NCBI GenBank assembly: GCA_900618425.1
Contig: UZAN01039955.1
Span: forward strand, 1-64,000
Source: Echinostoma caproni
Lineage: Eukaryota > Platyhelminthes > Trematoda > Plagiorchiida > Echinostomatidae
Reading direction: 5' to 3'
DNA: 64,000 nucleotides
Part shown: positions 23,783 to 34,329 of the stretch, in pieces
How positions within the stretch are numbered: the first letter of the stretch is position 1
How the letters are laid out: each line of letters starts with the position of its first letter
Notes under the pieces: model-generated
Seen by the model: the letters and a program-made list of their open reading frames with translations, nothing else
Database searches by the model: none
What the model was told of the DNA's origin: nothing
Translations under genes and position numbers: made by a program

Positions 23783-24609
23783 TTTCCCGTCTTATGGGAG
23801 CGACAAACGCAGCAATGGTGAGTGCTTATCCTGGTCATCTCAGTCCAACAACCAATTCCGGATTCAATACAAACAACTCTTCCCTGAACTACATCAATCC
23901 TTACGGTCTAACCGGTGGAAATTGTACCACAGCTGTTGGAAACAGCACTGCCTCGGGAATAACCAGTTCTGAATTCAGTGGCACTCAATTTGGCTCTTTT
24001 GGCAGTCCAGTGACGTCCAGTCAACCCAGTGGTAGTCCACGACCGGGAAGCGGAAGGATTTCTCGGAATCGTTATGTCGCTAGTCAATCCGGTCCAGCTT
24101 CGTCGCCACTTGCTACTGTTCAACCCCACCCGTTTCACTCATTCACAAGCAGTCGTCGACCGGAAACCTCGGAATGTATGGCGGCATCTGCTGCGCTTGG
24201 TTTGCATGGGACATCTTACAACGCCGCGGCTATGTTAGCTTATGAGAAACATCAGAAGGCGGTAGCAGTAGCTGCAGCTGCGGCTGCTGTTGCAGCCACC
24301 AGCATCCAACAACAGCAGCAGCAACAACAACAACAACTGCCCCAGACTTCTCAGTCTGGCTCACACCGCTCAGGAAGTCCGATCAGTGGGGCATCTCAGT
24401 TTCATTCACTGCAACACACACTACATCAACTTCACAATCCGCATGCGCACACGGCATCGTTTCGCGGCCTATCACAACGTCGAAAACGTAGAGTATTATT
24501 CACACAGGCTCAAGTGTACGAATTGGAAAGACGATTCAAGCAACAAAAGTATCTCTCGGCCCCCGAAAGGGAGCATCTTTCACAGATTATCAATCTAACA
24601 CCAACACAG
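23783..24609 (+). CDS. nkx2.1: nkx2.1 coding exon 3 (homeodomain residues 1-44)
   Basis: The exon starts after TTCTGATTCTAG. Its first two bases complete a Val codon, and S-R-L-M-G-A follows directly, the second half of the NKX2-1 pre-homeodomain block. After a Ser/Gly/Pro-rich stretch come a long Ala tract (about 24256-24297) and a Gln tract (about 24307-24341). The homeodomain begins at 24478 with [20 protein letters not shown] and continues through [13 protein letters not shown] and NLTPTQ. The residues RRKRRVLF and [20 protein letters not shown] are diagnostic of NKX2-1/2-4 within the NK-2 group; NKX2-2 has a different helix 1. The exon ends with Gln44 at a CAG|GTAAAG donor. Reading on into intron 3 adds 26 codons and would lose the recognition helix. 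Confidence 0.93.
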
Positions 24610-25577
24610 GTAAAGCCATTTGGTAGGGATTATTTGCATAATTGTGTGTTCGTGTTGTCAGATGGTAGTCGCAGAACACGGTCGAGTTAGAGTGCAATTT
24701 GCATTCGATATCCCATAATAGTGTAAAATCTAATATATCGTATTTTACGTTGATAAATCTATGAAATTATCAATATCAATTCTGATAACTCATAGCCACG
24801 GAATTACTTTTACCGGAAAGAAAAAATAAGATTACCTCATTTACTGTGTTACACATCTTGGTGTTATGTACGGTAGAAGAGAAGAATACCCGAGTCACCA
24901 GGACCGATTGTTCGCCTACGGAATCGGTAGGCCCCAGTAGAATAACTATGGTACTGAGCCGGATGATGTTCACAACTCAGAGACGGAAGTGATCCAGCAA
25001 TATTGACTGTAACACATCAACATCAATAGCACTAAACAGACCGTGTCAGTTGAATCCAGAAGGACATGCATGGGAATCATCCTAATGATATCCCTATGAA
25101 CATCATGTCAGACACGTCGAATAGTTAGGAAGTATTGTACAGATATTTCGATCCGATTGAGTCAGTGCGAATCCATCGATCCAACCGGGGATCAAATCCG
25201 GGACTGCAAAGGTACAACGCTTCGTTTGCATAACGAAATCCACTAAGTAATATAATCAAATCCTCCGCTACGTTCACGTCCGATAGTACTGAGATCATTT
25301 ACTATTGAAATGAGCAGTGCGGTTGATAGCCATGTTTCTAGTATTCACATGTGCTGACAAAAAGTAGTGGCCGACTCTTTACAAAACATTTTTTGATTAT
25401 ATATCCTGTCAAGGTGGTGTCAGTCAGTTAGTACTTCCTGATCAATTGTCTTTCCTGGGCGATCCGAACGGTAACACGTGTAAAGTTAAGTTCATGATAT
25501 ACTGTGATAAAAGCAAATAAACAAGTTGATTGACATCTCTATCTCTCTTCCCAATCTCTCTGTTCCCATTATATCAG
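24610..25577 (+). other. nkx2.1 intron 3 (inside the homeobox)
   Basis: This 968-base phase 0 intron starts GTAAAG and ends CATTATATCAG. It splits the homeodomain between residues 44 and 45, a position used by many homeobox genes. It carries a minus-strand SINE at about 25100-25260. Confidence 0.9.
25100..25260 (-). mobile_element. tRNA-derived SINE in nkx2.1 intron 3, antisense to the gene
   Basis: Read on the minus strand, it has an A-box-like TTAGTGGATTTCG, a B-box-like GGATTTGATCCCC, and the family core GGATCGATGGATTCGCACTG. ATCGGATCGAAATATCTGTA and a decayed tail follow. The order is the same as at 12041-12190 and 29205-29371. Confidence 0.6.
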
Positions 25578-26939
25578 GTGAAAATTTGGTTCCAAAATCA
25601 CCGATATAAATGCAAACGGGCTCAAAAAGATAAAGAATCGGCATCACTGACCGATCACTCAAATTCATCTGGTGTGGATTTGCGTTCAACCGTGCTCAAT
25701 CGTTCACAGCTACCGATTGACCAGCAGTCACAACAACACCACCAGCAACAACGCTCGCCATCCATATCACCGCATATGACAACTTCGGTTTCTGGCTTGT
25801 ATGGCACGCACAAACCAGAGCGTAGTGATACCCGAGCGGGTTCCGTGGGCAATATGATTTGCGGCCTATCTGGACCTGGTCTTAGTCCGGATGTGTCGAA
25901 CTGTTCCGAATCATCATCGTTAAACGATTATTCTCAGGAAGAACGAATCGGTATTCACTCTGGGCCAAGTGGATCAGACGTAAAGACACAAAACACCAAA
26001 GGCTGTGTCAGTTACAACGGGAATGCGGTTTCCGCTTCGTCCACTTCTGATCACATATCCGGTTTACATCATCCCTGTGGCTCGATGGGACGTAAGGATT
26101 TAATTAATGATCAAATTTCTACCCGGTCTCCCGGAGCACATCCCGATGGTGGATTCAATTTTTTACGCTATGCAGATTCTGCGAATCCCGGCAGCAGTTG
26201 CCTAACAGAATCAAGATCTAACTTCCTCAATCAAACTTCGAGTAATTTCGAGGCAGCCACTATCCAACTGGCCAAACATCGAGGTTTCCACCTATCCACT
26301 GAAGAAGAAACGCAATCGAATGTATCCCTGTCCGATCCGGCGCTAATTCCAGGTCCTTATCAGTTCCCAAGTTGCACATTCGGGACACATCCGTATTATT
26401 CAAGCTACGGAGTGCAAAATGCATCCTATTCACCCATGCTCCACTCACCCCTGGACAGATCACGCTCGTCCATATTTGAACATATGGAATCCCGTGGTGA
26501 TCGGTTGCTGCTAGGCGTGGACCCCAGAAAGGGAACTCCAACATCCCATCATCTTTCCAATGACACTTCCGACGTGAACAAACCCGTATCAACACTGTCA
26601 CTCACGCATCAAGCCCTGGCTTCTTTGAACACAATGTTGCCCAGTGCAACGGGCTATTTGTCAAGCCCTACCATTCACTCGTCCAGTGAAAATCCTACCT
26701 CGGAAGATCGTCTAGGTTCCAGCAGTACCACGATCGAGTCTGAAATGAATCCTGTTTATCGTGAAAGTCGACGACCACACGAGTTACACATGGTTAAAGA
26801 TAAACTCGATTTCCAGTCATGTAAAGAATATCGGGATTTGGAGTCTGGTTACTCAACGGATCTTTCTTCAACTACTTCAGGCACAATGGGTACCGGAATG
26901 GAAACATCAATGGGTTGCGCTGTCCTCACAAAGATCTAA
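25578..26939 (+). CDS. nkx2.1: nkx2.1 coding exon 4 (recognition helix and C-terminal tail)
   Basis: The exon opens with VKIWFQNHRYKCKR, the third helix of the homeodomain. Trp48, Phe49, Asn51 and Arg53 are intact, and Tyr54 is the NK-2 signature that selects CAAG-type sites. Position 56 is Cys where NKX2-1 normally has Met. A 437-residue Ser/Thr/Gly/His-rich tail ends at TAA 26937-26939 in V-L-T-K-I. I find no match to the NK2-specific domain (a Val/Pro-rich VxVPVLVxDG motif) in this tail. Codon use and the long open frame support real coding sequence to the stop. Confidence 0.92.
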   Translation: MKIWFQNHRYKCKRAQKDKESASLTDHSNSSGVDLRSTVLNRSQLPIDQQSQQHHQQQRSPSISPHMTTSVSGLYGTHKPERSDTRAGSVGNMICGLSGPGLSPDVSNCSESSSLNDYSQEERIGIHSGPSGSDVKTQNTKGCVSYNGNAVSASSTSDHISGLHHPCGSMGRKDLINDQISTRSPGAHPDGGFNFLRYADSANPGSSCLTESRSNFLNQTSSNFEAATIQLAKHRGFHLSTEEETQSNVSLSDPALIPGPYQFPSCTFGTHPYYSSYGVQNASYSPMLHSPLDRSRSSIFEHMESRGDRLLLGVDPRKGTPTSHHLSNDTSDVNKPVSTLSLTHQALASLNTMLPSATGYLSSPTIHSSSENPTSEDRLGSSSTTIESEMNPVYRESRRPHELHMVKDKLDFQSCKEYRDLESGYSTDLSSTTSGTMGTGMETSMGCAVLTKI

Positions 26940-28036
26940 TCTCTGTTTGTGTTTCATCAAACAGTGAACACATCTAATTTCCTCTGGTTTCACAATCGAT
27001 TTTATATGTTCTATATTCTGGTTTACAGTCTCTATTCCCCTATTCACACCAGTGACATCAAAAATTACAACTACACATTCCTTCCCCCAGTCTCTCAGTC
27101 AGTTCAGATCGAGCTACACAACTATGGCCATTTTTCAATGACAATCCTGACACTGCTGCAGTCATCATACCCTCACAGACCAACAGACACATATAAAGTG
27201 CACATATACACGACATACATTGTGCATTCTGTTGTACATTTTGTTTGGTTTTTGATCTATTCATTAAAAATTTCAATGCTTATAGTCGATTTTCTAACAC
27301 CTGGTTTATCGCAGTTTCATGTGATAGATGAGGTGAGCGTCATTAGCCCTATCCTAAATGAGTCATTCTCCCGGAGGGGCAACAGCCGCATCTACTCGAT
27401 GGCAAATACTTGTTCACACATTTGCGATCAATAACCAAAGACAGGGTGAATTTCTAAGCAGTGGCACTTTAGCATTTAATTGATTTCTGCTCCCATCTCT
27501 AGTTTATCTGCCATCGGTAACCGTTTTAAGATAAGGCTATCAGAATTTTACTTGTTCACTGGTCTGTTTAATGGGTAGCGGAAAGATTGCAACGAAGTGT
27601 TAGGTGGATGACTGCTCAAATCGAATCCCGGTCTATCTTGCCCATCATTTGTTTCTCTGTAATGATAATATTACTAATAAGTATAATCCGACGAGTTTTC
27701 CCCAATAATATTTGACACAACGACGGTGATTGTCGTTATGTTGTGGTTGAGTTCTTTTCAGTTTGATCTTAACCTCTTCGTCGTCACCTAAAAACGGCAT
27801 CCCATCATCCGTTTCCGTAGTGAATTCGTCACTCACCCACCTACACAGGTCATTAGACATTCACCGGGATACTGCATTGAAAATGTCACCTGTGATGTTG
27901 GATGGAACATATATTTGTGGTGACAAGCTTCGGCAGTTAATAAACACCAAGCTGCTTCCTACCGGTTCGAAAAGTAGTGGTGAAATGCCTGCATCTAAAA
28001 TTGTTCAGTGTGATTACAACTAGTGTGCCAATAAAC
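26940..28036 (+). other. nkx2.1 3' flank with candidate poly(A) signals
   Basis: ATTAAA occurs at 27263-27268, and AATAAA at 27939-27944 and 28030-28035. Any of these could end the transcript. A 161-codon frame at 26949-27434 starts right after the stop. It is rich in Tyr, Phe and Ser and lacks a domain, so I take it as chance. A faint A/B-box pair occurs near 27575-27625. Confidence 0.4.
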
Positions 28037-28189
28037 TCCTCGTAAAAGGAATGAAAATTCTGTGCGATTCAGAATGCAGAATTCATATTAAACCTGATTC
28101 AACGATGAAAAAATCTAAGAAGGATCTTTCGTTATCCGTTTAGTTATTCTACAGTAGCTTCAAAGCTGATGTACGTGGCTACTCAGCTT

Positions 28190-28978
28190 GATCCAAATGG
28201 TCCTCTGATTGATTTGTACAAGCCGACTGAATTTGAACCGATACTGGCTCATCAGGACAGCAAAGTTGCACTAGTTCCTGCAAAAAACCAACCACAGATG
28301 TTAAATTTCTGTTCGGTTTCTCGCTTCGAATGATTGTTTGGCTCATGGAAACTAGATGATGTGGTTAACAAGTGGCTTCTCATATATACCCACGACAAGA
28401 AATCAGTAATCGGCATATTTCCCACGTTTACTTTTACCCCATTATCTTTTATTGGAGGATAAGTTGGTACCACCAATACTGTTTATCGGGTTTCGTGAGA
28501 ATGGGATGCGGAGCAGTGTCTCCAGTACACTTCGGGGTTGTTTTACTATTCGGTGACCCAGTCTGTTGTGGGAGGCGGGCTGAATACAACTCACGCAGCC
28601 TTCGCACACTATAGTATAGTCTGCAAGGCAGCAGGGTTATTTCAGGTGAATCAGTCGTCTGTTGCGTGGCTCGATCGGTTCTTCCAAAGAACCGCTTTGG
28701 GTCGATGGGGTACAACAGAAGCACTGGCCATAATCGCCACGTCCACAGAATTAAGTGGAAAGCGTTCTCCAGGTAAACTCCCAGCAAACACGCGAGCATT
28801 GCTGCTTCTTCAGTGGATGACCCCTACTAGCCCTTTCGAAACGCGGTGGACAACATACAACTTTGCCGAACCCAGTAAGGGCTGTGAATGTAGGCCATTA
28901 AGGCTATTTCTAGATAAGTTTGAGACAGTGAACTCTGTTTACTTCAACACTCAACCACAACCGGCCCGAAGTATTTGA
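28190..28978 (+). other. Unassigned coding-like stretch with frame breaks
   Basis: An open frame at 28538-28978 (146 codons from Met) includes QSSVAWLDRFFQRTALGRW and RALLLLQWMTPTSPFETRW. Further upstream pieces such as ATQLDPNGPLIDLYKPTEFE and KLDDVVNKWLLIYTHDK lie in other phases, separated by stops. The composition (Trp, Leu, charged residues) looks more protein-like than the surrounding frames. A decayed retroelement ORF is possible, but I cannot name a family. Confidence 0.25.
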
Positions 28979-29204
28979 GGTAATAAATATATACTTCAAT
29001 GTATAAGGGAAATTTTTCTGTACACTTTCAAGGAACTGTGAGTTAAATGCAAATAAGTAATTTGTTGTATGACAGTAGTGGAGGATTTGATTTGGTTATA
29101 TGATGAAATTCGTTATGTAAACGAAGTGTGAGCTGAGTCAAAACCCTGGAGGCTAGTGTATGATGAGCGGGATCTGATACCTGAACTAGGTAAGCAAAGA
29201 TGGG

Positions 29205-29371
29205 TTGCACTATATCGCTGCTAAGTGGTTGAGTGGGCAATATGCTTGTTTTCTACCTGTGAGGCTTCGGGTTCGATCCCCAGTTGAGTCGATGGATTCG
29301 CACATTGCTGATGAGACCCAACCAGGTAGAAACAGCTGTACAGTTATTTCTATCTTTTCAACTCAAGCTTC
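29205..29371 (+). mobile_element. tRNA-derived SINE, best-preserved copy
   Basis: The A-box is TGGTTGAGTGG (29226-29236). The B-box GGTTCGATCCC (29270-29280) lies 33 bases further on, normal tRNA spacing. The core follows with CAGTTGAGTCGATGGATTCG, CACATTGCTGATGAGACCCA and AAACAGCTGTACAG, then the TATCTTTTCAACTCAAGC tail. This copy defines the family used to recognise the others. Confidence 0.75.
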
Positions 29372-29379
29372 TGTACGAC

Positions 29380-32300
29380 AAACTTTATCGGATAAAATAC
29401 TTTGTTTTTGACCTAAAATGAAAGTTGATTTCTGTGCTTGCGACGAACTACAGTATGAACAAACAAACTATTATATATCCAAATCCTCGTTAAAATTTTC
29501 CATCAAGCCTCGAGAAGTGGTACTTGTATAAACAGCCGCTCCAAAGAAGGCTAGTTTTGAGTCTTCCCTACGATTAGCGGTGCTTTGTGCCTTAATCAAG
29601 CAAATTCGAACTTTGATATATTTTGTTTGACCGGCACGTATAGTTACGTGAATCAGACAGTCTGTAAAAAGGAAATAATAAAGGACAAAAACTCTCAAAT
29701 GCAAACCACAGATGAACAAATTAAAAACTGGTTGCACACGAACGCACCTCCTCCTCCTCGAGAAAAAACAATAATGACAGAATAATAGTAATGTAGACAT
29801 TCTTAACGCCCGAAAGTCTTATCATTGAACACTTAGAATGTTCGGTAAAACAGCCATCGACGCAAAATAGTTTACTTGCCAGCAATCAGAAGTTTTCTCT
29901 AGAGATTCGGCTTTAACCTTCTAAATAGGGCTCTCGGAACCGCGTGAGGCCGATTAGACCAGTCTGCTTTCTTTGGTTTCCTCCTCTTGCATTCGTCTAT
30001 TCCATTTGTGTTGGCGATTTACGCGATCACAGAAATTGACCTAACGTGGCAATTTGACGAAAAGGTGAAACGATAATATTTTTGAGGGGTGCTGGTGGTG
30101 GTGGTGATGGTGGTGGATGATGGCGTTCATAATAAGATTATACGACAGGTCAGTGGATCCCCACTTTGACGATTCGAATCCAAGGGATTAGCGCATAAAC
30201 GGCGGTTCTAATCCCTTGAGAGACGAATCCGAGCACGTGCAGGCCTTTTAAAGCCATATCAAAAATCCTTTTATTGGTATCAGGATCCTACCAGCAGAAA
30301 CTCAGCAAACCTTTCGGTGATCGGTATAAACTGCCTCGCGTTTTTTCGCACTCACAACCCCTATTGTCATGCAGTGTGATCTTGAGAGTTCACCTGTGTC
30401 CAATCTGAACTGTCCCACATTGACTGATAGAAGCAAAGAGATTGAAGACGAGAATTCAAATCCGTTTATCGTCATTTCGTATTGAAGTCCTCTAAAAAAT
30501 TCACTATGAAAATTGATAGTTCCACAATAGGCTCCCTTTCAATATACGAATTGTCGATTTTCATAAAACCAGGACAGATTTTAAATTGCGGTTATCCGTA
30601 ATATAACTATTTGTGAGAATCAAATAGCGGTATAACACTACTGATGAAGGTAAAATGATGAAACACATGCACACATTATTTAAAACTGCGTTACGGACTT
30701 TGATATCTGTCACAGGTTGTTCAAAAGACAGTTCAGAATCCAGCTTTGTGAATCACATAAAGAAACCACACAAATTCTCTCTGATGCTAGTGAAAAACAA
30801 CTTATGGTGAAGACGAGGTAGCTCAAAATTATCCTTTATAATGTTAATGGTCTACTGTACTCCTACGACTCCGTTTATAATCACCGTTTATTTTATTTTT
30901 CAGTTTAAATTAAGAACATTGGTAGTGTCATGCTTAAGAAAACTAAGTTGTTTAAGGCTACAATCTGTGTCCGGAAGATTTAGATGCTGTCACTGACCTG
31001 AGTGGGACTTTGAACTCATCACCACTTCACTCATCACTTCGACTTTAGACAGTCTTCTTCTGGTCTGGGTCAGTGTTACTCAATTCTAACAGGCGCCAAC
31101 AGTACTTCTTCGAATCAAATGACATTGATGGGTTATTGGTTTTTCATAACTGAGCCCTTCCGACCTTTGCTCTTGTTCAACACACCCAGGTGTTTTATAA
31201 CTCCTGTGACTTAGAGCACAAAGAAACTCCCCAAGATATACACAATTTATTTCGTTGGTTTTCTCTAAAGCTTCGGTACCCAGATAAGGATCTACTAATA
31301 AACCAGACTACTCAGATACACCGTAACACGTAAGTTGTACACATTCTGTCAAGCTCCGTTACTTGGCAATGATTGCATTCTCATGGATGGTGGTGGTAGT
31401 AAGTAATGTTGGAAGTCATTTTTCCTACCTAACTCCCAACATAATAAAACCATTTATGTTCAATTGCTGCACACGTCATTTGTAGTCCTGATCACAGGAA
31501 CTTGCTTTGGTGGTTATTGATATCAATACTGATATCAGTCAATCACACACACACGACAGTAGACTGTGACAATGAATCGTGATTTCACTTGATTGACTTA
31601 TTTTCTCTGGTATCAACAGGCCTTTAACCATCTGCACTCGACATCCTTTCTGAAGTTCTTTTTCAATTTCTTCCAAGAAGCCGTTCCTAAATTCCCCTTG
31701 CCTGGTACACGAAATGTGCGTCTTTATCTATCGTACAGTGTCCCACGTTAGGATAAGGATAGTTCTTTTTTGTTTACTCAGTTATTTGTCCCATCGAGTA
31801 AGAATTTCGACTGTTCAGTTCAATCTCGTTCGTCAACGTCTTGTGCAACTTCACAGTGTCTTGATTGAACCGATTAAAGGCCAAACAGCTCCAACTGCCC
31901 GCAGGGAACCACTGATCATTTCTCAACTCAGAGTGAGATCCCAAGGATCACGTGGGATTGAGATATATCAATTTAAGGCCTAGACACAACTGCAGTGTTC
32001 AAACAATGTCGGCTGACTACCCAGTCCAGCCTTTTCAGGAGGAGGCACTTATCGTTCCTTGGAGGATCGCTCACTTATTGAATGTGTGCATGTGTGTGTG
32101 TGTGTGCATGCATGTGCGTGTGTGTCACGTCCGGCGATGAGCGCGTTCCCTTCCTCCCCTTCTCTCCCGCCCTCTCTCTCTCTCAAGAGTTTAACAACCA
32201 GGCGCGATTACATTTGCCAACTTGGAGTGGTCCACTTGAGCTCGATTCTGCCCTCACTGTGTTTGTAATTAGAAATAGGTTACGGGTCTCTTTCACACCA

Positions 32301-33335
32301 ACCAAGGAATGGAACAGAAACGGAGTTGATATACGGGAGTGGGAGAGGAATAACGGAGAGGCGGGAAATACTGCGCCAGAAGTTCAATTTAATCGACTGC
32401 CAAACTGGAGCTCCTTGAAAAGCATCTCCGACAGAGTATGATCTCAGGAACCATTTTAGTCCTACTATTCGACTGAGAGAAAAAACGGGCCTTCAGGTCA
32501 ATATAGTCGCGTAGCCTATTTAAGCTCCTTATTAACATCCATCTAGCAATCTACGTGTCGTCTACTACGGTGATCCATGTAACGAAAGAGATGACATATT
32601 AAAAATTGTAGGTAATCCAGCAATTTTGTCTATCAATCATGCCCAGTATTCTTCCCCATTGCTGTAACCGAAAACAAGTAACTATTAGTGAAATACAGGA
32701 CAAAAATTAGAATGAATCGTTCATTTCCATGATTCGCAAAGTTCGAATAAGTGAGGCATTATTGATATTGAAAGTGATCAAGTACTCGCTCACTTAAAAG
32801 TCGCCATCAATTAAGCAGCATAAAAATTGGTAAGAACCATTGACTTTATCTCGTTAGAATTCGATATGACAATTGTGAAATTATTAATTACGTTAGGTTC
32901 TATTATCAGTGGTAATTCGCGAACCTTGTGACGATTCACGAGCGGAAGTCGGAACATAGACATCTGATTGCACTTAAATATGGACAGCTTAGTGTTTTTA
33001 CCACACTGACTCTCGACACTAACCAAAGGAGACATAATATAGTAACTCTCAAGTACAATCGAAAACCTTCCAACAAACCAAGTCTTCCTTGCAGCTTTTA
33101 GTAACTATACATAAATAAGCCTTGGATAATAGGGAGAGATATGGGTGTTTTAGCCTAGATAAAACTATTCATATTAACATTGAAAATTTTTAGGTTTATT
33201 AAGGATTCAAGAAGTGAACAACATATTCCTAAATTTCTCACACACTGAAACGGTAAATTATATGGTAACTTGATTTGCTTCAGCCAAGAGGTTTGAGGAC
33301 TTATTTTATCCAGACCGAAAGAAGATATCTGTCGA
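29380..33335. other. Non-coding stretch, no gene recognised
   Basis: Short frames only. A (GGT)n patch lies at about 30092-30120. A hairpin with an 11-base perfect stem (30181-30191 with 30208-30218) lies next to a B-box-like GATTCGAATCC at about 30171-30181. GT-rich and (CT)n simple repeats lie at about 32080-32125 and 32165-32184. Frames at 31714-32441 have no recognisable domain. Confidence 0.5.
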
Positions 33336-33339
33336 GAGA

Positions 33340-34003
33340 TGTTAACATTTCGCTTAATCTTCTCAATCGCTGAAGTGAAACAAACAAGCACCTTTATAGT
33401 TCATTGGATTTGTGAATCCTAGGGAACGGACGTGTACAGTTAGATACGGGCTATTCGAAGTAAAAAATAGGCCAACTCCACGGCAAGTGAACTGATTGGA
33501 TCAACAACTTTTGGGCGCACAGAACGGGATTATGTAATCTGATTAGCAATTCCTCACTTATTGCCAACAGTTTTGCATTGCAATTACGTAACAACGGTTT
33601 GAAAGACGAAGCGCGATCAACTTTGGGTTTGGTTGTCATGATGTGTTTGCAATTGATGACCCTGAATTACGTGTGATCGCCTGATTACTGGGCACGGATT
33701 GCGTCGTCGATTCCATCAACCACTGTGGAATGCGTTCGGTCATCCGCCGTGATAAGTGACGAGTGGTTCTGCCTATATATGCGTGACCGCAAGTGCAGGT
33801 GAACTGGTATACAATGTGTGAGACAGAACTGGATTCCCAACCATGTATACGTTTGTCCAGATCAATTCCATGAATAGAAGCAATAACCCCTGTCTAACTG
33901 TATACGTCCGTCCACTAGGATCCAATGTGCTCTAAAGGTGCTTGTTTGTTTCACGTCAGCGATTGAGAAGATTGAACGAAATGTTCACATCTCGCGACAT
34001 ATT
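33340..34003 (-). mobile_element. Decayed Penelope-like element with inverted termini
   Basis: The minus strand holds a GIY-YIG endonuclease remnant (33636-33812) of the type fused to Penelope-like reverse transcriptases. A frameshifted C-terminal block follows (NPVLCAQKLLIQSVHLPW, about 33476-33532), then a 3' flank. The flank segment GGTGCTTGTTTGTTTCACTT is present on the minus strand ending near 33393. A reverse-oriented copy starts near 33936 on the plus strand (GGTGCTTGTTTGTTTCACGT), and the two copies match over about 65 bases with few changes. The body is therefore bracketed by inverted copies of its own end. No reverse transcriptase domain is left. Confidence 0.65.
33451..33830 (-). 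pseudogene. Penelope-like element GIY-YIG endonuclease fragment
   Basis: Read from 33812 downward, the frame gives VYQFTCTCGHAYIGRTTRHL, then SRRMTERIPQWL, and ends at TGA 33636-33638. In intact Penelope-like proteins this domain reads VYxFTCxCGxxYIGRTxRxLxxRxxEHxPxWL. The Y..YIG pair and the Arg are kept, but the His of the E-H pair is Arg here. Continuation of the protein is in another frame (33451-33639), so at least one frameshift separates the two parts. It is not expected to be functional. Confidence 0.7.
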
Positions 34004-34009
34004 GTAACG

Positions 34010-34329
34010 AGGAGGCGAATTGGCTGTCAAAACGTTTTTTTGCCTTCCATGGTGATGGGAATTTCAAAGAGAGCTTGCTGGCATCCTGAGAGCCCCTGGA
34101 TCGCTGGGTTAGTTGCGCAAGGCTGGTCTCGGTTTGAGCTACCTTACTAACGTTAATTGGATCCTTTTTTTCTGGTTACCGTCTGAAATGTAGTCCAGTT
34201 ATGGCTTGCGTCCGCACACGAGTATGTCGCAAGTTGTAGATCCCAATACGAGACATGTCTCAAAAACGTCCGTGTCTAAATATGTATGGACACAAGGATA
34301 AGGAATGCACTCAGGCTCTCAGAACTCTT
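34010..34329. other. Non-coding stretch, no gene recognised
   Basis: No domain or clear repeat was seen. A GGGTTAGTTGCGCAAGG segment near 34107-34123 resembles an A-box but has no clear B-box partner. Confidence 0.4.

Larger units (their letters stand above)
14600..26939 (+). other. nkx2.1: nkx2.1 transcription unit (promoter to stop codon)
   Basis: Four coding exons are joined by introns of 2212, 4294 and 968 bases, all with GT..AG ends. The intron phases are 2, 1 and 0, and the joined frame runs 871 codons without a stop. In other animals the protein is a DNA-binding transcription factor of the NK-2 family acting in anterior neural, pharyngeal and endodermal patterning; the role here is inferred. 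Order along the protein: FSVxD of the TN motif (residues 10-14), Ala-rich and WYG..DPR block (121-134), SRLMG (144-148), poly-Ala and poly-Gln tracts, homeodomain (375-434), and a long Ser/Thr-rich tail (to 871). At 871 residues it is more than twice the length of vertebrate NKX2-1. The transcript start is unknown. Confidence 0.8.

Noticed and set aside
26949..27434. 161-codon frame right after the nkx2.1 stop
   Set aside because: AT-rich Tyr/Phe/Ser composition, no domain, and the position fits the 3' UTR.
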